Source: Lentinula raphanica (Eukaryota > Basidiomycota > Agaricomycetes > Agaricales > Omphalotaceae). From it: a DNA stretch of 64,000 nt. The stretch spans positions 1,054,001 to 1,118,000 of the forward strand of contig JANVFP010000012.1 of the NCBI GenBank assembly GCA_027919835.1, given 5' to 3'. Positions 23,107-34,670 of the stretch are shown one piece after another. The notes beneath the pieces are model-generated. The model had not been told where the DNA came from. It searched no databases and worked only from the letters and a program-made list of their open reading frames with translations. Numbering within the stretch: the first letter of the stretch is position 1; each line of letters starts with the position of its first letter. The position numbers were made by a program, and so were the translations under genes.

Positions 23107-25859
23107 GTCAGCGTTGTTGCGAGGATTGAAGAAAAGAGGGGAATTCGAGCGAGCAATTTATATACTATGTACTTACAAGAATAGCATTAGGAATTATTAG
23201 CTGCAGTGCCCGTAATTATTCTTGATGGAGTGGAGACGGACACAACCATTGACATGACGTGAGCGGTCTTCCGCGGCCTGCGACTGCCTTTATCCTCTTC
23301 TTCCGTCGTGAGACCTGTTTAAGAAGGACGTACATAGATTACAGTCTTTGAAGTACGACGGCATTGCGATATGTATAAGTATGTTCTGTCTTCAAGTTCA
23401 GGCCCGGGCCATAGAAAGAGTGACTCAGAGCCTTTGCATTGGTATGGGCCAGTGCGACACTGCATCCAAGATGCTCAGAAGATCATCAACACCTCTGAGT
23501 CAAATCAATCCTTTGCTGTCTGATTGAAGTAGAGTTTAGTGTAACCTGGCTCAAAACTTCAAAAACCGAGCCAATCTGACATGTACGTGTCAGAAAACGC
23601 AGTAAAAGCCAAGTTAGTACGAAATTCGTAGAGCTAATAGATTATAACTTGTACTTAGGATGTGAGGACCTCATGAATCATCAGAGCTTCATCCTGATCC
23701 TCGACTTTCAAGTCATCCTTGACTGCGACCACCGAGAGAAGTGGATACATACCAGCAACCGGATGACAGAGAACTCCGGAGTCCGAAGTCAAGAAGCCGT
23801 TTGATGTTTCGAACGGTCGACAGTATACCCAGGACTCAAGGCTCCCACAAATACAGTGACAACATGAGTTCCAAGACGGGCTTATCCAGCGTAGCCAACT
23901 CAGTCAAACCATTACTATGATTCCTGTCGGTACTTACGACAACGGAAGTGTAACCTGTTCGGTGTTGGACACTAAAGGATATATTGAACCACTAATCCTC
24001 AAAGCCGCGTTGGGGAATTCTCGGCACATCCTAGTATTGGTTAAGCTCAGGTTGAGTCACTTGAGTCATTACCTAGTAAACGCCGGTGAATCAGTGAGTT
24101 GATCGTCAACTTATCCTAGTCTCCAAAGTCCAAAGTCCAAACTCTGCATGAAGACGTCTTTCCCAGATTGTGCATATTGGTCTCAATTCTGAAGAAACAT
24201 GTCCGTCAGAAAAACCCTTGCGGTAAGGTTGAACTGTTCCGATCGCCGACCTTGAGTGACAATTATTAGCAACAACGACTGAACCCTACCCTAGAGGTTG
24301 AGTTGACGTACAACCTCAAGAATCAAGATTATACATCGCGGACAGCTCCGGTCATTACTATCGGCGCGTGCCATGGAGGCTTACTGAAGGAATCCCTATC
24401 CAGTCCTCGTCTTCCAGGATCGTTCGGAATCGTTCGGGAGAGTCCCACAAGAGTTCCTTGATGCAGTTCCGTCCATGCGATGGTCGTAGTACTTGAATAC
24501 TATGTTTCGGCCCTCCCAGGCCATACGAATGCCGTGCGTTGACCTTTCGGACATGAAAGGGCGTTTTGTAGCTTCTGAAATAAAAAGTGCGAGGCTCTTG
24601 TAGAGGCAATCAGTGGGCAATCAAAAATCGGAGGCGCCCTGTGGTGGCGATAGTGAAGGTAAGGTGAGATGAGATGAGAACAGGACGAGATATGAACTCC
24701 TTATATAGTCGTTTTGTATCTTTTCTCTCCATGAATTTACAACAGCCGATTGCGTTCGTCTAGAAAAGGATACATATTCTGCTCAATGCCCTCTGGCACA
24801 GAGATGATGACTTTCGAATGAGTTTCCGGATTTTTCTGGTTCTGTTTAGTTCCCCAAGTCAAGATGCATCAGACATTGGGATAAATGTTTTGCTGGCTTA
24901 CCCAGTGTTTGTGAGTTTTTGTATCGAGGAAGATGTTTGTTGCACTTTCCAATCCACTCGATGTCACCCCCGTCCCACATCCGGGTTGACGTTGATTTCC
25001 CGGCCTGTTCTCAATCACGGCTTGAGACGTGGAAGAGAATCGATTCACTGAGTTCGGCTATATGCTCCGATAGAGCCCGGATATACTAGACGGTAATATA
25101 TCCGTGAGCAATCCTAACCATGACAAGGGAGAACGTCTTTGAGAAGATCAGGGGTGTTTGACCAGTGAGTCGTAAGCTGCAGGTGATTCTGCTATGGGAA
25201 GCAAGAAGAGCGGATATCGTGTGCATCAGCAGTTTCCAATATGTTGCATAATAGATGAGCTGGCCGTGAGGTTCGCAATGAGCTGTCTTTGTGCAGCAAC
25301 AACGCTTCCCTATCTTTTGCCGTAGGAAGAACGGTAACTGTTCCGTGACTTCTGTGTCCAACCTATACCGGCACCTCTTGGTCCGACAGTAGATGCGAGA
25401 TCTTCATGGTGTTTCCGGTAACGATAGCAAATGTAGGGTACCCCAGTAGCAATGGGTACTGCGCAGTTGTGAGAGCTAGGCTCTTCTCTGATGTGGTACA
25501 ATGCATTGCCAAAGCCACTGAAGGCTTCATTTGAACCGATTGGGCTTGCTTCTGTAAAATGCGTTCACGTTATCATATGAGAGGCAGTAGTAATTGATAG
25601 AAGATAAATGGTGCTTTTCCCTCATAGCCTGGATAAGCACACATTTGCTGTCATGATGCGGGCAACGCAAGAACGAGGACGTTGGTGAGAGTGCAAGTCG
25701 AAGAAGGACAATAAGCGCCTGTGACGGACTCTCACGCTCGGGTATCCCGGGATAACCTCGTGCCGGACTTTCCGCACTTGCGGCAAAGTACCTCGGCTTT
25801 TAGATCCGTTCGTCACCGTGAATTATCGAGGCAAGGCAGACTGCTCTTAAGCTTGAACA
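23107..25859. other. Gene-poor stretch, no convincing gene
   Basis: About 2.7 kb without a recognisable gene. Minus-strand ORFs at 24358-24620 overlap in two frames, both moderately protein-like (for example RMAWEGRNIVFKYYDHR and KELLWDSPERFRTILEDED). They may be remnants of a decayed gene, or chance. ORFs at 25086-25501 are not persuasive. No terminal repeats were seen. Confidence 0.5.
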
Positions 25860-28241
25860 ATGTTGTCTATCCGCACCAATATTCGACGTCCAGTCGTAAT
25901 GCGTCAACTTCGATTGATGTCTTCACAACTGCCTTCGCTTCCTCTTCAATCACCCTCTCTGGATGAAGAACAAGTCCAATTCGATTCACGCGTCTCGGAA
26001 ATGTCTGCCTTCTTCGATTCACCGCGGTTCAGCAACATCAAACGTCCTTACACTGCCGTTGATATAGTGTCGAAACAAGGATCTCTACCTGTCCTTCCAT
26101 TACCATCCTCACTACTAGCGGACAAATTATTCGGTATATTGTCCAAAGCCGCAGAGGTCTCCAAACCGGTACACACTATGGGTGCTATCGATCCTGTCCA
26201 AATGACCCAAATGGCTCGTCACCAAGAGATTGTGTATATATCAGGCTGGGCATGCTCCAGCTTGCTTACCACAGGAAATAATGATGTTGGGCCCGATTTT
26301 GGGTGCGCCACGTTATGTCTTCTTTTTGAGCTGGCCCTCGCTGAGATCATCGTGAACTGTGTAGAGATTACCCTTATACTACAGTTCCTAACCAAGTCCA
26401 ACGTATCTTTCGTGCACAACAGCTGCATGACAAGAAGCATTATGATGAGCGGATGATAGCCACGCCTGAACAGCGATCCAAGATGGAATATGTTGACTAT
26501 CTTCGACCTATTATAGCCGATGCCGATACAGGGTATCTGTTCTTCCTCAAGATGGCTTACTCATAGAGCTCAATTTTGAGATTTCTTGTAGTCATGGTGG
26601 AATCTCTGCAGTGATGAAGTTGGTCAAGCTTTTTGCTGAATCTGTGAGTTTGGGTTGCAGAGTGAAGTTCTTCGAAACTCAATGGATTTAGGGAGCAGCA
26701 GGTATACATATGGAGGATCAACTTCACGGAGGCAAGAAGGTAAGCTCCTCTTGTATCACTTAATCCAAACCGTCTGGACTCAGCGCATACCCACAGTGTG
26801 GCCACCTAGCAGGAAAAGTCCTTGTCCCAACTTCAACACACATTTCCCGACTTGTCGCATCTCGTTTCCAACTAGATCTGATGAAAAACACCATGCTTCT
26901 CATTGCAAGGACGGACGCGGAATCTGCTAAATTAATATCGAGCACCGTTGATCTCGAGGACCAGGAGTTCATTTTAGGTACAACTGTTCCAGGTAAACCA
27001 CTCGCCGACGTCTTGGCCGAGGCTGAAGCCAGAGGGGCATCCGGGCCAGAAATCGATCTGTTAGAGAAAGATTGGACTGATACACACCATATGTGTACCT
27101 TTCACCAAGGTGAACACCGTTCGCTGATGGGAGCTTGCTTAGATAGTAGACTGAGAGTTTGTCAGCTGTTGAACAAGAGATTGACCGGTCGACAATCACT
27201 GACAAACCTGCCGCATTGAAGGCTTATATGGACGCTGCGGTCGGACATTCTACTGCTGACGCTCGGGACATTGCGAAAGATCTCTTGGGTGCAAGCGTTT
27301 ACTGGGACTGTGATTGTACGATGGTTTGCTCGATACGCGCGTCGTGACATCGCTAACGCAGCTTTACTAGCGACTCGCACTAGAGAAGGCTATTATCATT
27401 TTGCAGGCGGTATTGAGGTTCGTGGGATCATTCATCGGTCATGAATTGATTTTGTTGACAAAAGTGTAGCCTGCAGTCAAAAGGGCTCTTGCTTTCGCTC
27501 CGTATGCAGACCTGCTCTGGCTGGAAACCAAGACTCCGGATCTCGAACAAGCTCGATCATTTGCGAGGAGGATTCGGGAGAAATACCCTGGAAAGTAAGC
27601 GTCTTGAGCGACCGAGGCCGCGGTCATAACAAGAAACTCATACTATGCAACCTCGATAGATTACTTGTTTACAACTTGTCTCCCAGTTTCAACTGGTCGG
27701 CTCATGGGTATTCTGGTTTGTGACGCGTCCTTCAAGATGAACTACATGTACTGACGAAGACGTTCCAGATGCTGAGTTGAAAGCATTCGTGTTTGAACTA
27801 GCCAAGGAAGGGTAAAGCTTGATCAATGAGTCTTCTTGACTTACTCTCATCATCTTATGATTCCGTAGCTTCATCCTGCAACTGATTTCGTTAGCTGGAC
27901 TGCACAGTAATGCCACAGCAACCGGTATGATGATATCGTTACTCTTTGGGCCCTAATCTAATCCCACCCTCATCTGTACAGCTGAGCTCTCTGCTCGTTT
28001 CAAGGAGGACGGAATGCTTGCGTATGTCGAGCTGGTACAGAGAAAAGAGAAGGAAATTGGATGTGACGTTCTGACGCATCAGAAATGGTTCGTTCATCTC
28101 CCACTCATACTTTTTCGCGTCGACCTTACTATATGTTCTAGGAGTGGCGCAAATTACATCGATAGAATCATCTCTACAATATCCTCTGGCTCTTCAAGCA
28201 CGTCTGCTGTTGGCAAAGAGTCCACAGAAAATTCGTTTTAG
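25860..28241 (+). CDS. Isocitrate lyase family enzyme, probably mitochondrial Icl2 / 2-methylisocitrate lyase type
   Basis: Mg-dependent lyase that splits isocitrate (glyoxylate shunt) or 2-methylisocitrate (propionate detoxification). The ATG at 25860 opens a basic N-terminus ([19 protein letters not shown]), like a mitochondrial presequence. The family core follows: [137 protein letters not shown] and [18 protein letters not shown]. The active-site KKCGH is split by an intron between KK and CGH. About ten introns were joined in frame, and the stop is at 28241. The presequence and N-terminal wording favour the mitochondrial branch over the cytosolic glyoxylate enzyme, but this is inference. 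Confidence 0.88.
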
Positions 28242-28375
28242 TCAAAATGTATCACGTTGAATTATCAGCTGAAAGTTGCTTGCGGATGAACATGGAAGTG
28301 ACGTCAGTTGTGCGTCTACAGAAAAATCATTTCCACTTTATCTATCGCGACGCGTTTTGCTTCTTCCTTACGCTC

Positions 28376-29720
28376 ATGACTCTCAATCCCATTCTCCTTG
28401 CGTATCAGCTTCTACAATATGTTTTGGCTAAACTGCTATCTCCAAGTCCACCATCGCCAAATGCCAAGCTGAAGCGGCCCAGGATTGCAATCATAGGCGC
28501 CGGCCTTACAGGTGTTTCTTCAGCTGCTCACTGCGTAGGACACGGCTTTGACGTCGTGATCTTCGAGGCTGGAGATAGAAGTCATTTAGGCGGCATTTGG
28601 GCGCGTCAGTCATACCTTTGGAATGAATTTTGCAACATCTGAGTCAATCTCTCTCTCCAGGTGTCAACAGCACGTCTGGTCTACAGATTCACAGTCTGAT
28701 GTATCGTTTCTTTCCGAATATTGAATGGAAAAGCGGATATCCTAATCGGCGAGAGATCCTGGAAAATATTCACAATATATGGCATCAGTACGCTCTGGAG
28801 GATTTGTACTGTCTCGAGTGAGTCTCCTCTCGATATACTTACCTGGATGTTCATATCTGGTCCGTCCGTCTCGCCACTCCACCCAGTCAGATAAATGGAT
28901 CATTCCCCGGAATGCCATCGTTGATACTGTCCTAGCTATGAACATCTTTGGCCAGGAGATAGTCTTGTCCTGGATACCCGAAAAGCTCCTCCGTAGATTT
29001 TTCTACCGAGATCTTGAAGACCTTGCACCCCCGTCCAACAAGGGGATCTTCACCGAAACCCCAATGGTCAACTCTGACGTTCTTGATAAGATACGGGAGG
29101 GAAGTGCCGCTTGGCTTCGTGGTGATATCATCGGATTCGTAGAGAACGGCTTACGGTTCACGCAGCGAGCTCAAGGTGTTCCTCCAGGGGGACCAGGAAA
29201 GGAAGTGACTGTGGAATGTGATCTGGTCATCATGGCCACAGGCTTTTCTCGTCCGAAATTGAGCTTCCTACCTGACGAATGTTTTGAAGAACCATATGCC
29301 CCACCGAATTGGTATCTACAGACTTTTCCTCCGGGATATATGTCTGTTTGTGCCAACAACTGCACTTATGTCAACGCCATCGGCACAGTGGGGAACTATC
29401 ATATCGGGATTTACACGAGGATTCTGCTCATGTTCCTTGTGGATCCATTGACGCGTCCAAGGGAGGGCCTGATGCGAGCTTGGATAGATATGACGCGTCT
29501 TTTCAAAAAGCGGGCACCCACTCCTGCTTTTGACTTTTTCACATATACAGAGCTGCTTTGGTGGTATTGCTTCTGCGTTGCTATCAATCCGTTCAGATGG
29601 AAATGGGCGTTGTTCGTGTTCTTTGGCATAGGGAAGAATTTACCGATGAAGTTCGTAGAGGAGGAAGATGTGCTGAGGGAGAAGTTAAATCAGTATGACG
29701 ATAAACAGACTGCTCAATAG
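28376..29720 (+). pseudogene. Flavin monooxygenase-like gene lacking its central region
   Basis: FAD/NADPH monooxygenase-like. The ATG at 28376 gives a membrane-leaning N-terminus and the FAD Rossmann motif IAIIGAGLTGVSSA, then FEAGDRSHLGGIW. An intron follows, then LQIHSLMYRFFPNIEWKSGYPNRREIL and ALEDL. The sequence then jumps within about 70 bases to SDKWIIPRNAIVDTVLAMNIF. The second half continues intact to the stop at 29720 and includes the FMO-type VIMATGF motif. The family normally has well over 100 residues between these points, carrying the NADPH-binding Rossmann fold and the FxGxxxH-type motif. The two halves are in different frames, and only a weak GT-AG pair (about 28811-28890) can restore the frame. 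It is therefore a probable pseudogene or a deletion allele. It lies 134 bases after the lyase gene. Confidence 0.65.
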
Positions 29721-29867
29721 ACTGGGAGATAGAGTACCTTTGCTGTATAACTCACGTAGAAGATGTAACGACGATGGAGGATATCGATGCAAGAAAACGG
29801 TGACATCAAAGAAAAAACCGTGGTCGGCATCGCGGCAATCAAATTCTGAACTTGACCATTGACCATC

Positions 29868-31711
29868 ATGACCAGCTGCATATTCCCTCTCCCTCATACT
29901 ATCGAAACCAACCCTCGGATCAAATGGTCAGCATCTCAAGAGAACAGTATCAACCGCGAATTCCCTTTCGCAGACTTGCACAACGAAACTCCCGAGCAAT
30001 TCGTTGTGAGGACTTATCTGCAATTTGTCTGGCTTCCAGAGGTAACGGCCTTTTCATTGGAGCGTTACGCGATTTTGACCTTTCTGTAGTCCCTAATGCC
30101 TCTTGATCGGCTTGTAGCATCTTTGCGACGCGTCCAAATCGCGTCAACATCCACCACAGATTGTTCCTCATCCCCGCATCCTTTGCATGCACTATTGGAT
30201 CCTATTCTTCTCACTCCTCGTACTGCGGCAAACAAATATCAACTTGAACTACCCAGGATTCTAGATGATAACGGAGGTGCCGGAGAAATTGAAGAGACCA
30301 TGATGTGGTTCGCGTTGAGCTTTGAGAAAGCCAATGAAAACCAACACGAGAGGACGCGTACCAATACTGGTAGTTCGGTTAGCACTGTGCAGAGTTCAGA
30401 TTCTACTTTGTGGTCAGACGAGAAATGGAGAGCTAGGTGGATTCGAAGAATGGAACGACGAGAGTGAGTACTGGGTATTATTGTACAGATTGACTTTCTC
30501 ACTGAGTTCATCGATTCAGAGTCCAGATTCAGATATTGCTTCACTTGCTGATTCTCTCACTTCCTGGTCCACCACCACCACCACCACAGCCCGAATCACC
30601 AGAATTGTCATCTGTGAAACGTCGAAAGCGCCCACGGAAGAAGGCCGCACGCATTCCGACACCAGAGGATCGTCTGGAAGCCTTCATGGACAAACTCTCT
30701 ATGTGGCAGCTCATGGGAGACTTGGACATGGACGAAAGAGTTCGCGCTACATCCAAGGCTAACAACGAGCTAGACTGGATACAGTTGTTTTGTCAGGACA
30801 TCGTTGAACCTTTGTCAGTTTCTCCGTGTTATCTCAAGAGAAAGTTCTCATTGAAACGACATAGATTTAAGTCAGTTTTGCCAACCCTCTGCACATTGCT
30901 TCGGTCCAAAGTATTTCCTCATTCACCGTTCTCGGATGATGAAGACGACCACGAGTCACAAGAATCCGGCTCCCCTCCCCCTCGACCTCTGAAGCGCACC
31001 CGCCAGACTACGTCGGATAGAGGATCTGTAATCCCAACAAGATATCCGTCCCCTGCTCTGTCCACAACCTCAAACTCCTCCACTCGAGAGCAAAAACGAA
31101 ACACCTCCCATCGAGATTCTCACCCTTCATTACAGAGAGAGCGCTCTCGGTCGTTATCCGTTTCGTTAGCGGAGGAAGCTGAGGAGAAACAGAAGGCTAA
31201 GAACGCGGTTAGAGGTACGAGCAAAGCCAGGGTGCTCTCGCGTGAAGTTTCCATGACGTTCAAGACAAAGAGCAAAACGATGTACAGAGCCAATAGTGTT
31301 ACTGCCGCACCATCTTTCTTGGTGTCCGACTCTCGTGCCAAACGTGAGTTGGAACCAAAAGTCATTAAACGAGAATTATCAAGAAGCGACGGGGAGACTA
31401 TATTGGTTGAGGCGACGCCGTTGAAACCAGTCCGAGCGGTGACAATGTCGCAGTCTAAAGGACCTCCACTCTCCTCGACGCTTTTCTCTCGCACCTCAAG
31501 CAAGCTATCTGCTGTTGACGAAGAGATTTGGGACCTTCCTGGATCTAGTTCACCCGATATTCTATCTCTGACGCCTACCGCTGGTAACGGAAGCACCGGA
31601 TCTGCCAGGGGAGCAGGCGCTACGGATGAAGACGAGGAAGAAGATTGGGTGGTCAGCACTCCGACCAAAACTAGTAAAACGCGTAAAGTCGTCAGATCGC
31701 TATCTCCATAG
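29868..31711 (+). CDS. SLD3: DNA replication regulator Sld3-like (Treslin/Ticrr family)
   Basis: Candidate replication-origin firing factor that helps load Cdc45 under CDK control. The first real ATG is at 29868 (MTSCIFPLP). Four exons join in frame: WLPE/SLMPLDRLVASLRRVQ, then RRMERRE/VQIQILLHLL, and DIVEPL/FKSVLPTLCTLL. The core of the Sld3 domain is recognisable from the RE.QIQILLHLLIL helix and from LEAFMDKLSMWQLMGDLD, DWIQLFCQDIVEPL and LLRSKVFP. Downstream about 280 residues are basic, Ser/Thr-Pro-rich and disordered (for example TPTKTSKTRK). They hold many S/T-P sites, as expected for a CDK target binding Dpb11/TopBP1. The length is about 560 residues. Family assignment comes from motif memory, not a search. 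Confidence 0.72.
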
Positions 31712-32769
31712 TGAAAAACACAGGTGCTGATGATACATTTTTACATGGCGGAGAGACGCTGTTATCCCAGCAAGTGAACCAAGGCCAGTACCTGCCAGTA
31801 CTGGCAGGTAGCTGCCTATAGCTGGCCCTTGACCGTTTACGAAACATCCGAGGGGACAGAGATGAAACTCTTAACTTGTTTCCGTAGCCGAAACTGGATG
31901 TACTTAGCAGAAAAACGGAGTAAAGCAGAATCTTTCGTAAGCGCCGCTGCGCGGTGGCTGCAGTGAGGACTGTTCAGCTCGAGAGCCACGAAAGGAAGGA
32001 AGTTCCACGGCTCCACCGAAGGTGGGCTCAGGGCTGCAACGGTGGTCAAGTGGCAAGTGCACAATGAGAGGCTCGAAGCTCGGGAGTCGGTAATGCGGTA
32101 CTTATAGCTCGGAAAACACAGCACCGTGGGAAGGGCCTCCCATAAGTTGATTTTTCGCTATCGCTATTTCTCACCAGTACTGTCCTCTTACAGCCTCTCA
32201 AAACCTCAGTCTAGCTCAGTCCTCTGCCTTGGAAGAATCTCGGGGTTACCTACAGCTCCTAGCGAGCTCATAAACATAGCATGAAATCGGCTAAACGCGT
32301 ATTCATCTTCATGTTTCAATGTCCAGAAACTATCGAGTCTCGACTACCAAGGGCTGCTCACTTCCTGCGGTTTATCCTACACACCATCGCACATTCAACG
32401 CACATTTGTATCGCAATGTGGTACCGTACTACCGTTGATACGATCACTTCCTGCTGAAACAATCTCAGTGTGGAAGCAGCCCACACTTGGATCGTGGACT
32501 ACCGTGGACGAGCTAGGCTGCTATGAATAATGAGGGGCTATGCATTATATTTATATATACTACAAAAACGTCCGTTCGGATATTCACCGCGAACCTGGAG
32601 GCCACTTTGGTATATAAGGAGTCCCAGAAGAAACACCCACTTCCTCAAATCCGTTATATCGTTGGCGCTGGTTCGGTGAGCTATCGCCAGTCTAATCTTA
32701 ACAATATGACTGACGTACTCTCTGCTTATTGTTCGCCTACCAGTCAATATCATCAGTTCAAGTATAGCC
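31712..32769. other. Intergenic region, promoter of the secreted protein gene
   Basis: About 1 kb with no clear gene. It contains a palindrome near 31789-31810 and AT-rich TATA-like runs near 32545-32560, about 210 bases before the next ATG. A minus-strand ORF at 31837-32124 looks like chance. Confidence 0.5.
31781..31829. repeat. Perfect 22-bp palindrome with extended flanking complementarity
   Basis: Half-sites TACCTGCCAGT and ACTGGCAGGTA abut with no spacer at 31789-31810. Outside them AAGGCCAG on the left (31781-31788) pairs with CTGGCCCTT on the right (about 31821-31829), across an 11-base asymmetric insert. The structure could form a cruciform or RNA hairpin just downstream of the Sld3-like stop codon. 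Confidence 0.75.
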
Positions 32770-33450
32770 ATGCTTTTTTCTCGAGCTACACGTCTTCCAA
32801 AACAATCACGCCTTCTTCTGATATCCCTGGTCACTACCACTCTGTTCTATGTGGTAGTTGGTTCACCCATCCCACAACCGCCACCTGTCTCTACCTTCAT
32901 TCAGTCAAACCCTATCCTCATCCATCGAAACACAAATCCCAACGAGTGTATCCTCAGACCAATGACCTTTCGCGGACGCTCGGACGTGGTGCTGGGCGGC
33001 TTCTCAACCAAGGATACGGAGAATACCATAGGATTCCTCATTGGAGACCGTATCATAAGATACTATCCCGGAATAAAGCTCACTTCCGGGAAACTCCATC
33101 CAGGACGAGCACAGTTTGACGCTGAGGACGAAGACGTAAGGCGATATTCGAACACCGGGGCTCCTGCGAATGAAAAGACCAAAGAACCCTACGACATCGT
33201 ACTCAACTTGGGGAATCTTAATCTCGAGGAGGTGTACAATGAACTTCGGGATGTCGACAAGATCCGAACTGCAGTGCCCTGGCAGTCGCGAATCCAGTTT
33301 GACGACACAGATTATTTCGTTGTTGCCTTCAACGAGCTCTCTAGACATGGGATTTTGGATGGAAATGATCAGATAGTGAAAGATCTTATGCAAGAGGCGC
33401 GAGATTTAAAGGCACGCAGGACTCAAGGGAGGGGGCGGTCAGGATCATAA
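32770..33450 (+). CDS. Secreted protein of unknown function, intronless
   Basis: A 226-residue protein from an ATG at 32770. The N-terminus has basic residues and a hydrophobic core (LLLISLVTTTLFYVVV) ending near GSPIPQPPP, read as a signal peptide of about 31 residues or a signal anchor. The mature part has a single cysteine (ECILRP) and alternates short strand- and helix-like blocks such as FLIGDRIIRYYPGIKL, YDIVLNLGNLNLEEVYNEL and FDDTDYFVVAFNEL. The basic tail is rich in Arg and Gly. No intron is needed, unlike most neighbours. I recognise no family; it could be a species-restricted secreted or cell-surface protein. Confidence 0.7.
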   Translation: MLFSRATRLPKQSRLLLISLVTTTLFYVVVGSPIPQPPPVSTFIQSNPILIHRNTNPNECILRPMTFRGRSDVVLGGFSTKDTENTIGFLIGDRIIRYYPGIKLTSGKLHPGRAQFDAEDEDVRRYSNTGAPANEKTKEPYDIVLNLGNLNLEEVYNELRDVDKIRTAVPWQSRIQFDDTDYFVVAFNELSRHGILDGNDQIVKDLMQEARDLKARRTQGRGRSGS

Positions 33451-34670
33451 CAGATTTCAGGTCATTCCTAGTCTTTTGTTAAATAGATGATAATTCTGCA
33501 TGTCCCTCTAAACAAGTGACGATCCCTGTGAAACGCGGTCACCATGAGATGGGTCTCGAGGTTGAAGCTGACAGGGAAATCATAACACGCTTTCGCGAAA
33601 TATGAGGACATGGTTGTACATAGGAGTGACTCGGTGTCGGACATGACCATTGTAGCCAACTATTCGAACAGGCATATTGGGGCACTCGGGGCATACAGCC
33701 TCGGAGATCCGAAGGAGAGAAATATGGATGACAGTTGTCGCGTTTGAACTATGCGTTGAAGACGAGGACTACAGAAGATAGATCATACTAGAAGACGATC
33801 AAGACTGTTTCAGCAGAAAATGGTGAACATGTATTCACTAGTAGTAAATCCTATGAGTGCAACGACTTTCTTGCACATTCTCATTCTACTAGTCTGACTC
33901 GGGAGACTAAGTAATTCCCCCAAAACGTGAGCCAGGAGCCTACGTCAACAGATACATCATCAGTCTGCAAATTTGTTGTCCCACTGGCATCAGCTACACC
34001 TTTCCAAATTCCGCGTTCAGGATATACTTGCTGACAATCTACCGAATGAGCAGTGGCACGACGTTGAGTCACGTATGCAACGACAGCTAACGATGAACTT
34101 CTGACTGGAAGATTTTCAAAAGTTAGATTCAAAATACACTATCGACAGTTATGATAAGTAGAAGGTTTACAAAACGTTTTGAACAACAACAACGCCGAGC
34201 TAACGCTCAAAGATAAGTAGTGTGTAAGTCAATAAGATAACGGATGTCAGCAAGGTAGTTTAGGTCATATCATGGAAGAAAGAAATGAAGCACGCCATAG
34301 CGCAAGAATTATATGCAAAAGGTGAAGAAACATGGAAGGATTTGAGGGGAATCGCGAAATGATAAATAGAGCGGGGGTTGGTGTGAAGGATGTAACACTG
34401 AAAACGGTATCAATAGTGTGATTAGACCGGTAGCATACGAGAGAGAGAAAATAAGACAAAATGAATTTTGTCAGTGTTTCACAGGCTACAGTTGGATGAA
34501 TGATTGAGGTTTACATGCATGTTACAAATACATGCATCGCATACTTTGACAAGCAAAGCGTCATTTTTGAAACGAACATATGGATAACTTATTGGCTCTG
34601 TACAGTGTAATAAGGCATCAACATCGACCAGGCGGATTGTCCCCAAATAGACGCACTTACACAGACAGAT
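33451..34670. other. Intergenic region with one possible minus-strand exon
   Basis: About 1.2 kb, mostly AT-rich. A minus-strand ORF tail (about 34108 down to 33881) starts right after a good acceptor (cttccag). It encodes VRSSSLAVVAYVTQRRATAH and later GSWLTFWGNYLVSRVRLVE. It might be the last exon of an unrecognised gene, but no upstream exon was found. Confidence 0.35.

Noticed and set aside
32523..33119. Overlapping 198-codon ORF in another frame of the secreted protein gene
   Set aside because: The 32770 frame has a signal peptide and balanced composition; the other frame is mixed and Ser/His/Tyr-rich. Kept only as a remark.
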